A stretch of DNA of 64,000 nt from Balanoglossus misakiensis (GCA_040954595.2 CM082597.2:8370001-8434000); one strand, 5' to 3'; positions 23,201 through 33,001 are shown, counted from the first letter of the stretch. Translations and numbers: made by a program. The notes: generated by a model from the sequence alone, not told the origin.

Positions 23201-24948
23201 TTAATGCTAGAAGCCGGAATTTTAAACCAGGGGATAAAGTTTTGGTGCTTTTTCCAATCCAGGGGCGTCCCTTGCAAGCCAGATTTTACGGCCCTTGTGA
23301 AATTGAATCTAAGATCAGCGATGTTGACTATACTGTTAAGACACCAGGGCGACGTAAAGCAAAGCAGCTATGCCATGTAAATATGCTGAAAGAATACATA
23401 GAAAGAGATTTGCATGAAACAAAGCCAGTTTTGACATCAATTTCTATGGGTAATGATCATGGTAGTCATGATAAAGATGATGCTAATGAGAGCGAGGTCA
23501 AGGGGTTTGTTCATGATGTCAAGTTGAGTAATTCAGAAATACTTGCAAATATAGAAGATAAATTGTGTCATCTTACTAAAGAACAAGGGGAAGAGTTGGA
23601 ATGTTTGTTGCAGGAATTTACACATTTGTTTTCTGATGTACCTGGTAAAACTGATAAAATGTGTCATGATGTAGATGTTAATAATGCACCCCCCATAAAA
23701 CAGCATCCTTTCCGGGTAAATCCTGTGAAGCTACAACATATGAAATCTGAGATTGATTACATGTTGCAGAATGACATCATAGAACCGAGTTGTAGTCCAT
23801 GGAGTTCACCATGTATACTTGTGCCTAAACCGGGTGGTTTGTATCGTTTCTGCACAGATTACCGTAAAGTGAATTCTGTTACAAAGACCGATTCATATCC
23901 AATGCCTAGAATCGATGACTGCATTGACAAAATTGGTCAAGCTAAATTTGTAAGCAAGTTTGACCTATTGAAGGGGTATTGGCAAATTCCACTCACTGAA
24001 AGAGCTAAAGAAATCTCGGCTTTTGTTACACCCAATGGTCTATATCAATATAAAGTCATGCCATTTGGCATGAAAAATGCACCAGCCTCGTTCCAACGCC
24101 TTATTAATCGTATCATCTATGACTTAGAGGGCTGTGAAGGGTTTGTTGATGACGTCAGTGTTTATGCAAATACCTGGGAGCAGCACCTACTGCGATTGCG
24201 CAAGTTTTTTGAAAGGTTAACTGAGGCCAAACTTACAGTAAATTTGGGTAAAAGTGAGTTTTGTCATGCTACTATAAGTTACCTTGGTCATGTTGTGGGG
24301 CATGGTCAGACAAAGCCCATACTTGCTAAAGTTGAAGCAGTTCTAGATTTTCCAACACCAGGAAATAAGAAAGCATTGATGAGATTTCTCGGCATGGCTG
24401 GTTATTATCGACGCTACTGTCGAAATTTTGCAACCATTGCCGAGCCATTGACCAACTTACTGCGTAAGGATAACAAATGTATTTGGTCAGAAGATTGCCA
24501 GTCTGCATTTAACAAAATTAAAGCAGTACTTTCTCACTCTCCAGTTCTTGCAATCCCAGAATTTGACAAGCAGTTTAAATTGTGTGTGGATGCTAGTGAT
24601 GTTGCTGTTGGTGCAGTTTTGACGCAACAGAACGCAGATGGTGTTGACCACCCAATTGGTTATTTCTCCAAGAAACTTAATGTACACCAGAGAAAGTATT
24701 CGACAATTGAAAAGGAATGTTTGGCTGTATTGCTAGCTTTACAACATTTCGATGTGTATTTAAGTTCCACAGTGCATCCAATCCTTGTATTCACTGATCA
24801 TAATCCATTGACCTTCATCCACAAAATGAAGAATAGGAATCAAAGATTAATGAGATGGAGTTTAACACTCCAAGAATATGATTTGGCAATAGCCCACATA
24901 AAAGGTAAAGACAATGTAATTGCAGATGCATTGTCGAGAGGATTTTGA
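20281..24948 (+). CDS. Gag-Pol polyprotein, unit 2
   Basis: Second copy of the 1555-codon polyprotein, protein-identical to unit 1 as far as I can compare. The one nucleotide difference found is a synonymous A to C (16142 versus 21581). All catalytic motifs are the same. The near identity implies very recent duplication. Confidence 0.9.
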   Translation: MEFKPVEYLENPSLEVFEKLRKHELVSLAEYLELVVRPSMKKQELKNIIVKALVEQGKFGVEALEIVESKHEGDTVKIRRLELDHQYRMMQLEYKERERQKELEIQEMKFRTGKQETTEFGDRQNSSVGSFPYFDAAKYVRLVPQFHEKEVDNYFQHFEKIAYSLKWPKDVWTILLQSVLIGKAREAFTALPLDQSSDYDRVKDAILKSYELVPEAYRQKFRNVQKRNDQTHVEFAREKERLFDRWLTAKGVNQNFDKLRELMLIEEFKQCVHSDVNTHLDEHKVDALHEAATVADDYALTHKLSYARSNIAGQSKTFGFRPPHQTKSIENKPVNSKVKESSPNFGEKTKDGMFKPMPTCAYCKKKGHLISECWFLQRKGNKVKVESTACTVTEKCVQPLNVSKVQRMDEVPRIKEEFKPFGFDGFVSLIGDEANLQPIKILRDTAASQTLLLDSVLSLSEMSSAKSDVLIKGVELGYINVPLHTINLQSNLISGSVKVGVRPTLPIEGISMLLGNDLAGGKVFPDPIVTKEPSTNDSVCDDIEIFPACVVTRAMSQRASTEEAVKKDVIDEVDDNFDVNLEDTFLSNVGKLKSECSSPLTDKNQDVSNQPNQKYAKTEGKFSRAGLIAEQEADPEIVNLSKRSLALSEIGKVPVCFYTKDGILFRKWRPPDASTEDEWRIVHQIVVPKLYRKEIISLAHDNVMSGHLGINKTHDKIINHFYWPNLRRDVAKYCRSCHPCQMVGKPNQKVPVAPLRPIPAFSVAFSRVLIDCVGPLPKTKSGNEYLLTIMCSSTRFPEAIPLRSINASKIVKALTKFFTFVGLPKSIQSDQGSNFMSGLFQQVMHQLGIKQYKSSAYHPESQGALERFHQTLKNMIRTYCFEYNKDWDEGIHLLLFAVRESVQESTGFSPFELVFGHTVRGPLKFLYESWLCKETEMNLLDFVSNFRDKLKRACEIAKENLRGSQKKMKQWYDINARSRNFKPGDKVLVLFPIQGRPLQARFYGPCEIESKISDVDYTVKTPGRRKAKQLCHVNMLKEYIERDLHETKPVLTSISMGNDHGSHDKDDANESEVKGFVHDVKLSNSEILANIEDKLCHLTKEQGEELECLLQEFTHLFSDVPGKTDKMCHDVDVNNAPPIKQHPFRVNPVKLQHMKSEIDYMLQNDIIEPSCSPWSSPCILVPKPGGLYRFCTDYRKVNSVTKTDSYPMPRIDDCIDKIGQAKFVSKFDLLKGYWQIPLTERAKEISAFVTPNGLYQYKVMPFGMKNAPASFQRLINRIIYDLEGCEGFVDDVSVYANTWEQHLLRLRKFFERLTEAKLTVNLGKSEFCHATISYLGHVVGHGQTKPILAKVEAVLDFPTPGNKKALMRFLGMAGYYRRYCRNFATIAEPLTNLLRKDNKCIWSEDCQSAFNKIKAVLSHSPVLAIPEFDKQFKLCVDASDVAVGAVLTQQNADGVDHPIGYFSKKLNVHQRKYSTIEKECLAVLLALQHFDVYLSSTVHPILVFTDHNPLTFIHKMKNRNQRLMRWSLTLQEYDLAIAHIKGKDNVIADALSRGF

Positions 24949-25035
24949 ACACATGCATGTACATGTACTTTGTGATATTCAACTTTGTATTTTTTGAAGT
25001 TTTCATTGTATTCAAACTTTTTCCAAAGGGGGAGG

Positions 25036-25608
25036 TGTTACGACACACCCTGTTTAGTTGCTTGGTCGAGAGAGGGGTAGCTTTTCTTTGCATAACAAAG
25101 GGCCCTGCCTTTTGAAGTAGTTCATTTAAATATTGGTAATAACCAGATGGTCACCCATATGAAAGGCCTTCTCACCAAAACCACGAGGCACACTTCTCAA
25201 CACGGACTCGGAGGAGCACGTAGCTGTCGTAGCTCCAGCTCCACATCGCCTTGGGAATTAGGAATTTACCTAGCTGGGCTGGATTCTGTGAGCAACCGAC
25301 TTCATGAGCAACGGATTTTGTGTGAGCAACGGACTTTGTGTGAGCAACGGACTTTCTGTGAGCAACTGGATTCTGTGAGTAAATGGCTTCTGTGAACGAC
25401 GGACTTGGTCAGCAACGGACTTCTGTGCCTTGAGTTCGGCCAGGACTTTTGTGGACTCGGTAACTCCTCGACCAAGCAGGGTAAAAACACGCAGTGAACA
25501 TTTTCTTTTGTGTGACCTTTTGATTTTAGAAGGCTAGTTGTTTAATTAAATATTCTGTTGTTGAACCACATTCTCCATTGTGTGCTCCCGGTTTTTTCTA
25601 CCGTAACA
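25036..25608 (+). repeat. LTR 3 of the tandem element
   Basis: 573 bp, differing from LTR 1 and 2 by a G for T near 25591 (ctcccggtttttt). Followed by the right GCGG duplication (25609-25612). Confidence 0.9.
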
Positions 25609-25612
25609 GCGG

Positions 25613-28150
25613 TTTATGTGCTGTGATGATTCTGAATCTGGGTGCTCCCAACAGATATATGCGGAATCTGTTCTTCGCCCATTTCACTGCTAAAGCATCT
25701 TTCTCAGTCTGGCTGTATCTTTTCTCAGCGCTTGTCAAAGTGCGACTGATGAAGTGAACTGGTCTCAGGCCTTTCTCACTCTGCTGGAAAAGTCCTGCTG
25801 ACAGTCCTTCATGGTAACTAGCTTCTACTCTTACTGTGATGGGTTTCGATGGGTTGAAGTAAGCCATAGTATCTTCATTTGTGATACTGTCTTTGAGGTT
25901 CTGGAAAGCTGCGTTTTCCTTCTGTCCCCATCTGAAATGGACATCTTTGTGAGTAAGCTCTCTCAGGGGTGCTGTCAGTGATGTGTACCGTGGTAAAAAC
26001 TTCGAGAGATATCTGATCATTCCCAGGAAGCTTCTCACTGCCTCCTTGGATTTTGGTGCTTTGCATTCTTTCACAGCTCGGACTTTCTCTGGTGTTGGCT
26101 TGAGTCCATCTTTCGTGAATCGGTATCCGTAGAATTCAATCTCCTCAACTCCAAATTTGCATTTGTCAAGGTTGAATGTGATCCCGAAATCCTGTGCTCT
26201 CTGTAGGACTGTTTCTAGTGTTTTGTTGTGTTCTTCTACTGAACGGCCTCCCAAGAGGATGTCATCGCGTTGGTTGAGACATCTTGGTATGTCACCAAAT
26301 ATTCTGTATATTGTCTCGTCAAACAAATCTTGTGATGACTTGGCTCCAAAGATCAGTCGTTTCGGCCTCATGTTGCCCCATGGTGTGCTGAAAGTTGCTA
26401 CTGCTCGAGATTCTGGATCTAGCAAGAGTTGGTGATATCCCTGCCTCATATCAAGCTTGGAGAATATCACACAGTCGTTGAACTTGTGCTCAAAATCTTC
26501 CACTATTGGGCTCTGGGTGATTCTGTTTCTCTCCATGTACTGATTTGGTACTCTCAAGTCTACACTTGCTCTGATCATGTGTGGCTCTAGGTTTTCCCTT
26601 AGTGTCTCATGGAATCTTGGTTTTGGTTGTACTACAAGGGGTGAACACCATGTCACTGGTTCTCCTTGTGGAACTTCTTCAAAGATTTCTTCTTGTATAC
26701 AGTGCTCCAGCCATTTCTTTAGTGGTTTCTGCAGGTAGTATGCCACAGGTCTGGGTTTCTGGGCTACTGGTACTGCTTCTTGCTTCATGCTGAACTTGGC
26801 ATAAATTTCTCTATCATTCTTCATATCTCTTATTCTTCCAATTCCCTGGAATACATTTCCGTATTTCTCTGTTATCTCTTTCACTTGTTTGTCCAGTATT
26901 TCACTCTTCACTGTTTTGATGTCTTGATTTTCTTTTATTCGTAGATTGTTGACCTCTGTCAGCGATCCATCTGGTTTTATTTGCATCATACCCAATTCAG
27001 TTAGTGTGTTCCTGCTCAGCAGTGGTGGTGAATTTATCCTACCTCTGACTACGATGAACTTGGCTTTCACTCCACAGGTTTTGTTTCTCACTATGGTAGA
27101 GAATTCGCCTTTCACTGGTAATCGATCTTGCAAAGTGTTTAGCTTTGTGTGACTGTCCTGTAGTTTGATCTCATCGCTGGATCTGTGTTGTAACGCTTTG
27201 AACAGATGTTCATCCATGACATTTACCTCAGCTCCGGTGTCAGGTTCCTTCTGTGCATCAACATCATTTATTCTGACTGTGACAGTTTTTCCTGTGTAAG
27301 TTTCATTTGCTCTTTTGATACCTTTGACGTGTTTAATTGCATGCTCAAAGTAGTCGTCATCTGAACTTGTATTGCTGTCTTGCTCTTTTGTTGAAGTTTT
27401 CTTTATTCTTCTCTGCTGTTTTCTATAGTCACCTTTCTCTTGGGCACTGCTAAGTGTCTTTCTGCTTCTATACCCTGTGTCTTTACTTCCTCTGTCTGGA
27501 TCTGCTCTACACACAGAAGCGAAGTGGTTTCTCTTTTGGCATTTCCTGCATTGTTTACCAAAAGCAGGGCAGTTCTGTCCTTCTTTATGAACTCCAGTCA
27601 GTCCACAATATGTACACTGTTTACCATCATGTGCAGGTGTCTGTTTTCTTTTCTCGGGTTTTCCGTGTTTCTTGGTTTGTCTGTATTGTCTCACTTTTGC
27701 GACACTTCTCTCACCTGACTGTTTCATATCACGCATTTGTAGTGAGGTGTCCTCCATTTGCGCTGCTTCAGTCAGTAACTGAGTAAGAGACCATTTCTTG
27801 TTTATTGCTTTCTGTATCAGGGTGCAATTGTCAATTGTCTGGATGATATGTTCCAGAATTCTCTCTTCACAACTCGTGCCGAATTCATACTCGTTGGCTT
27901 TTTCTCTCAATCTGGCTGCGTATGCGACAGTGCTTTCATTTGTTGTCGGAGTCATTTTGAGAAATAAATACCTTGCGTGGTGTTTATTCTTCTTTGGCGT
28001 GTAGTACTCATTTAGTTTCGTTTTCAACTTCTCATAGACGTTTTCTCCCTCTGTGGGGTCAGGTAAACTTTTCTCGAGTCTCGCTATCTCTTTTCCTCCA
28101 TAGATTATCATGGCATCTTTCTTATCTGTACACTGTGTTGCTGCACAAAA
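25613..28150 (-). mobile_element. Older gypsy element, 5' part (gag, protease, RT, RNase H start)
   Basis: Minus strand, one open frame. N to C: gag-like helix region (DKKDAMIIYGGKEI), zinc knuckles (CTYCGLTGVH, CRKCQKRNHFASVC), protease EPDTGAEVNVM, RT with SKLDMRQGYHQL and QRDDILLGG at the active site, connection, and RNase H up to ITAHKPLL at the insertion point. Codons right of about 28150 come from an unrelated repeat, so the element has lost its 5' LTR and gag start. Continues at 14153. Confidence 0.8.
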
Positions 28151-28262
28151 ATGTCTTGGCATGAACACACTGCATGTGCTTATCACCCTCAAAGCCAAAA
28201 GTGCTCTGCATGTGCTTATAACAATCAAAGCCAAAAGTGCTCTAACACAAGATATATTATTC
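28151..28262. repeat. Repeat with internal 34 bp duplication at the truncation point
   Basis: The phrase ctcaaagccaaaagtgct occurs twice (28191 and 28227 regions) after cttggcatgaacacactgc. A related copy at 29408-29481 also sits next to the palindromic repeat, so the two form a compound unit. It marks the 5' break of the older gypsy element. Confidence 0.55.
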
Positions 28263-28622
28263 ATTAAAGGGACAAAGTCTCTCTTCTTCCCCATTTTTAA
28301 TTAATTATGTTTGATACAAGACACCGTTTATGTTATTCTACATGTGGATTTATAGGGAATCGACGTTCAACCACACACTACTTCCATCCCACTTGTAGAC
28401 GAGAGGGGAAAATCTCGCCAAAATGAATAATCAGTCTCTACCATTTATTCATTTTGGGCGAGTTTTTATTTTCATATAATACAAGCAGGATGGAAGTTGT
28501 GTGTGGTTGAACGTTCATTCACTACATGTACATATACACATGTACATTAACATAAACAGTGTCTTATATCAGACATAATTAATTGGAATGGGGCAGCGAG
28601 AGAGAGACTTTGTCCCTTTAAA
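28263..28622. repeat. Palindromic repeat 'TTAAAGGGACAAAGTCTC', copy 1
   Basis: About 360 bp near-perfect inverted repeat with TTAAAGGGACAAAG ends and arms containing gatacaagacaccgtttatg and tacatgtggat. Further copies: 29482-29836, 45598-45959, 48268-48625; half copies near 33488 and 53440. Would fold into a long hairpin; MITE-like. Confidence 0.75.
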
Positions 28623-28644
28623 TCCACCAATCAAAGTAACTTAC

Positions 28645-28730
28645 ATCACATATACATGTTGTACAGGGATCATCTTGAAGAGTCCACATGTCACCATGGT
28701 GATACGTTGTGCCATCAATGACCCGACAGT
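28645..28730 (-). CDS. VWC module 3, first half
   Basis: An 86 bp exon, phase 1 to 0: DCRVIDGTTYHHGD, CTTCICD. Its partner half is at 7587-7760, beyond the transposon block, with matching phase. A palindromic repeat ends about 20 bp from its donor. Confidence 0.75.
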
Positions 28731-29065
28731 CTAAACAAAGAGACAAAGAAGACATTTTATACAGTGCTATGTCACTCTGGTTGAAGACATGATGATATGG
28801 CCAACAGGAATACCATTATCTGGGTGTTCAAATTATATAGAATTCTTCTGTTTTGCGGTATTAAAATTGTGTTTTATATTTTGTCATTTTTCTGATCAAT
28901 ATACTGGTATTGTGTAAAATTCGATCGATTGATTGGTGTGTGCTTTGTTCACAGCCTGAGCACTTACTCAGCAATTGATAACCCATACAGGAAAGATCAC
29001 AACAAGTGATGACTCATAGAGGAGGAACCACAGCATGTGATGACTCATCTAACCTGTCCACTTAC

Positions 29066-29159
29066 CTAGACATTTAGGACAGCACTGCCCTGGTACACTT
29101 GCAAAATTAGAACATGTTGTGGCTTCACACACTGTTAAATTACAAGTCAAAGTACCATC
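29066..29159 (-). CDS. VWC module 2, second half
   Basis: A 94 bp exon, phase 0 to 1: DGTLTCNLTVC, GQCCPKCL. The C..C ... CCP.C pattern closes a VWC module. Confidence 0.78.
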
Positions 29160-29481
29160 CTGTAAATACAAATTATTTAATGGGTTATTATTATAGAAAT
29201 TATGGACGACCATTGACCCTGACCCTGACCATTGATACTTTTAATAGTAAAGGAATGTATGTGTGCACCAATGTTCATGATGCATGTAGACTAGACAATG
29301 TTTCTCCTACGTGTATTAGTGGAACATTTTTGTTTCGGTTATAAGGTCTCTGTACGTATGATTTTTAGTTTGTATGCATTTTTCCACAGCTTATGCGTAC
29401 AGTGTAGGTCTTGGCATGAACACACTGCGTGTGCTTATAACCCTCAAAGCCAAAAGTGCTTTAACACAAGATGTATTCTTC

Positions 29482-29836
29482 ATTAAAAGGACAAAGTCTC
29501 TCTCTCGCAGCCCTTTATCCATTAATTATGTTTGATACAAGACACCGTTTATGTTATTGTACATGTGGATATATAGTGAATCAACGTTCAACCACCCACA
29601 ATTTCTATCCTGTTTGTAGACACGAGAGTGAAAAACTCGCCGAAATAAATAATTGGTCTCTACCATTTATCCATTTTGGGCGAGTTTTTACTCTCATATC
29701 CTACGAACGGGATGGAAGTTGTGTGTGGTCGAAAGTTGATTCACTACATGTATATATCCACATGTAGAATAACATAAACAATGTCTTGTATCAAACATAA
29801 TTAATGGAAAGGGGCAGCTAGAGAGAGAGACTTTGT
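29482..29836. repeat. Palindromic repeat, copy 2 (end lost near an exon)
   Basis: As copy 1, but its left-strand end stops at ctttgt before the terminal CCCTTTAA, 18 bp short of the VWC exon at 29855. Arms inverted around about 29660. Confidence 0.7.
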
Positions 29837-29854
29837 GCAGTGATGAGAACTTAC

Positions 29855-30031
29855 CAGACACAAGCAGGATCTACACACATCACCAAGAGGGTTGAAGCGA
29901 TCATCATCAGCATACAAGATATTATTGTATTCACACAGACTACAGTCTGGACAGCAATCAGAAGCTGTGTACAGTCCATGCTCACATGTTACTGGGCACT
30001 CTAATTCTGTACAGGTAATCTTGGAATCAGG
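29855..30031 (-). CDS. VWC module 1 second half and module 2 first half
   Basis: A 177 bp phase 0-0 exon: ITCTELECPVTC, DCCPDC (end of module 1), then LCEYNNILYADDDRF, CRSCLCL (start of module 2). Its GTAAGT donor lies about 18 bp from the end of a palindromic repeat (29482-29836). Confidence 0.8.
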
Positions 30032-30061
30032 CTGAAAGAGGAACGACAACTATCAGGTTCA

Positions 30062-30273
30062 TACTGTAAAACACTTTACTTTCACGAGTTGAAATTTTCA
30101 CGATATCGAGAGAGGCCACTGTTTCGCGAGTATTAATTTTCACATTCTCTTATTTCATTCACTGCATCGTTATCTTCAAAAAAATGTTATGCGACTTTTT
30201 ATTTTCACGCTATTTTGGCTCTCGTGTATTTCGCGAAAATTTATTGCTCGCAAAAATAAAGTATTTTACAGTA
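30062..30273. repeat. 'TACTGTAAAACG' MITE family copy
   Basis: 212 bp with ends tactgtaaaacactt and aagtattttacagta and the family core in reverse orientation to 4487-4709. Confidence 0.75.
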
Positions 30274-30496
30274 TCAGTTAGCGATACCGTCTTTTCCAAA
30301 ACATGGTGATGTACAGCAAATAAGTAGACGTGACATAGCCTACACCGTAGCCTGGCCAATCCATGTCTTTGTCAGAAACACTTTCACTGATGTCATACTC
30401 AGGTTTTTTACGTGTAACCAATGATATCTATGACTTTTAGTATTTGGGTAATTTTCTCAGATTAAAACACTCGATAAAATTATTATATTAACTTAC

Positions 30497-30570
30497 TGTA
30501 CAAAGACAAGTTATGCAGCCATCTTTGATTGTGTTCATATTCCGTATATACTGACCATCATACAGACAAT
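30497..30570 (-). CDS. VWC module 1, first half
   Basis: A 74 bp exon, phase 1 to 0: DCLYDGQYIRN, GCITCLCT. C..(d/n)G..y...... .C..C.C is the VWC (chordin-type Cys-rich) first subdomain. VWC modules bind BMP-family ligands. Confidence 0.75.
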
Positions 30571-31093
30571 CTGCAAAGAATTAATAACATAGTGATCACA
30601 TTTCGTGTAAAAAATCCATTCTGGTCAATCAGATTTCAGTTAAGGAGAGTACTTACTAAAACAGAAGTTATTCATAACCATTTGCCAAGTGAATGTTTTC
30701 AAGTGGTTTGAGAAAATGCTATGCAGCCATGCACAGTTTTCTATATCCACTAGATATGTTTAACTCAGCTGTAATTCATTAAAGCCTAAGTATTTCTCGT
30801 GTTTATCCATTTTTCATCATCGAAAATTGCCCGTTTTTCGCATACATTCATCATGGAATACTACATAATGAAGATATAAGAAAGGTTTGGGCAATTGTAG
30901 CTACATGTATATGTTTTCAATTCCTTTGATTTTAAGAATACTCCTTAGATTCTGTTAAAAACCTTTATGAATCTTTCAGTTTTGTTATAATGAAAAAATA
31001 CTGGTGCATATTAGGTACATCTGTATAATGTATGTGCACACTTGAACAAATCAAACACTATTACATAACAAGAGAACATATTCGACTGCTTAC
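30571..31093. other. Intron between the last EGF and first VWC exon
   Basis: About 520 bp. No exon that would correct the phase mismatch between 31094-31193 and 30497-30570 was recognised; no repeat copy identified. Confidence 0.35.
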
Positions 31094-31193
31094 CCAATAT
31101 AGTGTGCTGAACATTGACAGCTATAACCATCTGCAGTGTTGGTACAGGTACCACCATTCAAACAAGGCGACATGTACTCACATATATCAATAA
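31094..31193 (-). CDS. EGF-like exon 5, phase anomaly
   Basis: Reads IDICEYMSPC, LNGGTCTNTADGYSC, QCSAHYIG: EGF cysteines 1-5. The 100 bp exon ends GG before GTAAGC (phase 2), but the next VWC exon needs phase 1. With one G fewer in the GGG run at 31093-31095 the join would be in frame. Read through, the frame gives TAA directly after the Gly, so this could instead be a gene end. Confidence 0.65.
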
Positions 31194-31335
31194 CTGAAAT
31201 AAACGATGTAAACATAAAACTATAATGATCAAATTTTGTCAATATGTTTTTTTTTGCAAGAAACTCAACAAATAGGAAAAGAATTTGTAATCAATATATA
31301 AGTAAACCCTTCAATTTTATGCCAAATGTACCTAC

Positions 31336-31497
31336 CTATACAGTCATCCAAAGTATTGGCACCTTCATGCGTTGTACGCAGTCCTGTTGGACACGGGTTG
31401 CATTCTCTGGAACCACTCTCATTCTGGTAATAGTGACGGGGACAAAGTACACATGGCTCAAGACCAGTGTTGGAATATGAGCCAACTGTGCATTTTT
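31336..31497 (-). CDS. GCC2/ephrin-receptor-like module 3
   Basis: A 162 bp phase 1-1 exon: KCTVGSYSNTG, CVLCPRHYYQ, CNPCPTGLRTT, DDCIG. Third GCC2 module in series. Confidence 0.8.
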   Translation of the reverse strand, partial: KNAQLAHIPTLVLSHVYFVPVTITRMRVVPENATRVQQDCVQRMKVPILWMTV

Positions 31498-31559
31498 CTG
31501 GAAGTTAAATACAAATTGAAATTTTAATATGATGGTGTATCTTGGAAATGATGAAAAAA

Positions 31560-31860
31560 GGCCAAAATAAAAAATATGTGCTGTTTCGATTACCCGACCT
31601 ACCCTAATTATAACCTGCTGACCCTAAACTTGTTAGAGCTTTGTAAACCTGGAAGTAAACACAACGATGTTGTCAATCATACAAAATTGATGAGAATAGT
31701 GGGAATCACGCAAGAAACGTGATATCATTCTTCTACATTATGGTTTTTCTGATGTAAAATGCATATTGAGAGATAAAAAAAAGCAAAATAAAAAAAAATC
31801 CCTACCTACCCCATTTCTGAAAACCATGTAATCGGAACAGCAAATACTATTTTTTGGCCT
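31560..31860. repeat. MITE with 'aaaatatgtgctgtt' inverted ends, copy 1
   Basis: About 300 bp, ends aggccaaaat/attttttggcct. Shares acccgacctaccctaattataacc and ccctacctacccc segments with the opposite-orientation copy at 35343-35632. Confidence 0.65.
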
Positions 31861-31896
31861 AATAAAGAACTTGGCATCGTAGAATAATCTTCTTAC

Positions 31897-32055
31897 CTTT
31901 GCAACTCGCTACTGCAACTGCTACCCCATGTGTTGATGTGTCAATCGGGCACAAATGACAATCAGTAGAACCATAATCTGGTTGATAAGATCCTTGCAGA
32001 CATTGTGTACATGGAGCTTTACCATCATCTGAGTAATAGCCAGGTTTACACAACT
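31897..32055 (-). CDS. GCC2/ephrin-receptor-like module 2
   Basis: A 159 bp phase 1-1 exon: LCKPGYYSDDG, CTQCLQGSYQPDYG, CHLCPIDTSTHG. Same module type as 32551-32706. GTAAGA donor. Confidence 0.82.
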
Positions 32056-32309
32056 CTAAAAGTTAAAAAAGATCACCATTTGACCGTAAACACCATATAC
32101 TAATAAACTGCATATACTATTTAGTTTTGGATGAACATGCCATAAAAAGATGATGTGCGATCTGTAAAATTTAAAGTATTGTCATTTCATGTAATCACTG
32201 TATTTTTTCTTCAAATCTCGTTTGTACGTGTTATCAATACCGTATGTGGAATAAAGTGCACAAGTCTGTCAGTCACAGTGCTAGCTCATGATGTATATTG
32301 TGCATTTAA

Positions 32310-32505
32310 AGGTATACGGTCACATATGCAAATTTAGCCGCAGTTACCATGGTAAATTGAGATCTAGCCAATCACAGATTTTCAGAGGGTGGCACACGCG
32401 AAAAAAAAAGGCCACCACCATACCAGTATGTTTTTTAGAACGCTCAAATACTCCATTTCAGCCATATATGGGCGTATGCTAATTGGAGGTGATTGTATAC
32501 CTTTA
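32310..32505. repeat. 'ggtatacggtcac' MITE family, copy 2
   Basis: Starts aaaggtatacggtcac and ends gattgtatacctttat; core ccatatatgggcgtatg. Opposite orientation to 1889-2056. Confidence 0.65.
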
Positions 32506-32550
32506 TTCAGAGATAATGTGGTGTTTGTAACACTAGACTATTTCTCTTAC

Positions 32551-32706
32551 CAATACAGTCATCTAGACTCTTGCTGTGTTTATCGTGTGTACTGTAACCT
32601 GATGGACAGGTAATGCATGAGGTTTGACCAGTGGCAATTTGATAAGATCCAACAGGACAGCTAGCACATTCATCTCCTGTATCATAAGTTCCAGCTGTAC
32701 ATGTCA
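32551..32706 (-). CDS. GCC2/ephrin-receptor-like module 1
   Basis: A 156 bp phase 1-1 exon: TCTAGTYD, DECASCPVGSYQ, CITCPSGYST, DDCIG. The C.aG.y....C..Cp.G.yq...g...C..Cp.g..T pattern is the GCC2_GCC3 (ephrin_rec_like) module. Confidence 0.82.
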
Positions 32707-32744
32707 CTACGGTGTAACAGATTAAAAAGACAAAGATCATATTA

Positions 32745-32990
32745 AAGTGAAGGGGTCATCGCGTCACGTTTGTTTGTTTATAAACATTACAATTCCTGAA
32801 TTCCACAAATCCCTGAAATTAGATCATACTTAGAATGAACGAAGCAGCCAACCGTAGCGTAGACGGGGCATGACAGCAACTGAAGATCCTAGTAGGTCGT
32901 GGCGACTGCAGTGAGGTTTGTGCTGGTATGGGAGGACATATTCTCATCAAGGGGGACACCCATGCGGCGAGGTAATGTATATTGGATAGA
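32745..32990. repeat. 'aagtgaaggggtcatcgc' foldback repeat, copy 1
   Basis: Shares with 53779-54005 the end aagtgaaggggtc, the tataaacattacaattc segment and ctgaagatcctagtaggtcgtgg. The right end lies next to the exon at 33002. Confidence 0.6.
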
Positions 32991-33001
32991 TGAATACTTA
33001 C

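Larger units (their letters stand above)
14158..25608 (+). mobile_element. Tandem Gmr1-like Ty3/gypsy element, two units with three LTRs
   Basis: Plus-strand element inserted into the older minus-strand gypsy element. Complete signals: TG..CA LTRs, tRNA-Pro PBS, PPT, intact polyproteins, 4 bp TSD at the outer ends only. A single outer TSD shows it either inserted as a concatemer or expanded after insertion by unequal LTR recombination. An assembly duplication is also possible. Confidence 0.85.

Noticed and set aside
28151-28294. N-terminal extension of the older gypsy ORF (MGKKRDF...)
   Set aside because: These codons lie in two dispersed repeats also found without the retroelement (29408-29836), so they are not part of gag.
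28155-29840. CRISPR-like alternation of repeats
   Set aside because: The repeats are two copies of a compound MITE, not short regular repeats with unique spacers, and the DNA is eukaryotic.
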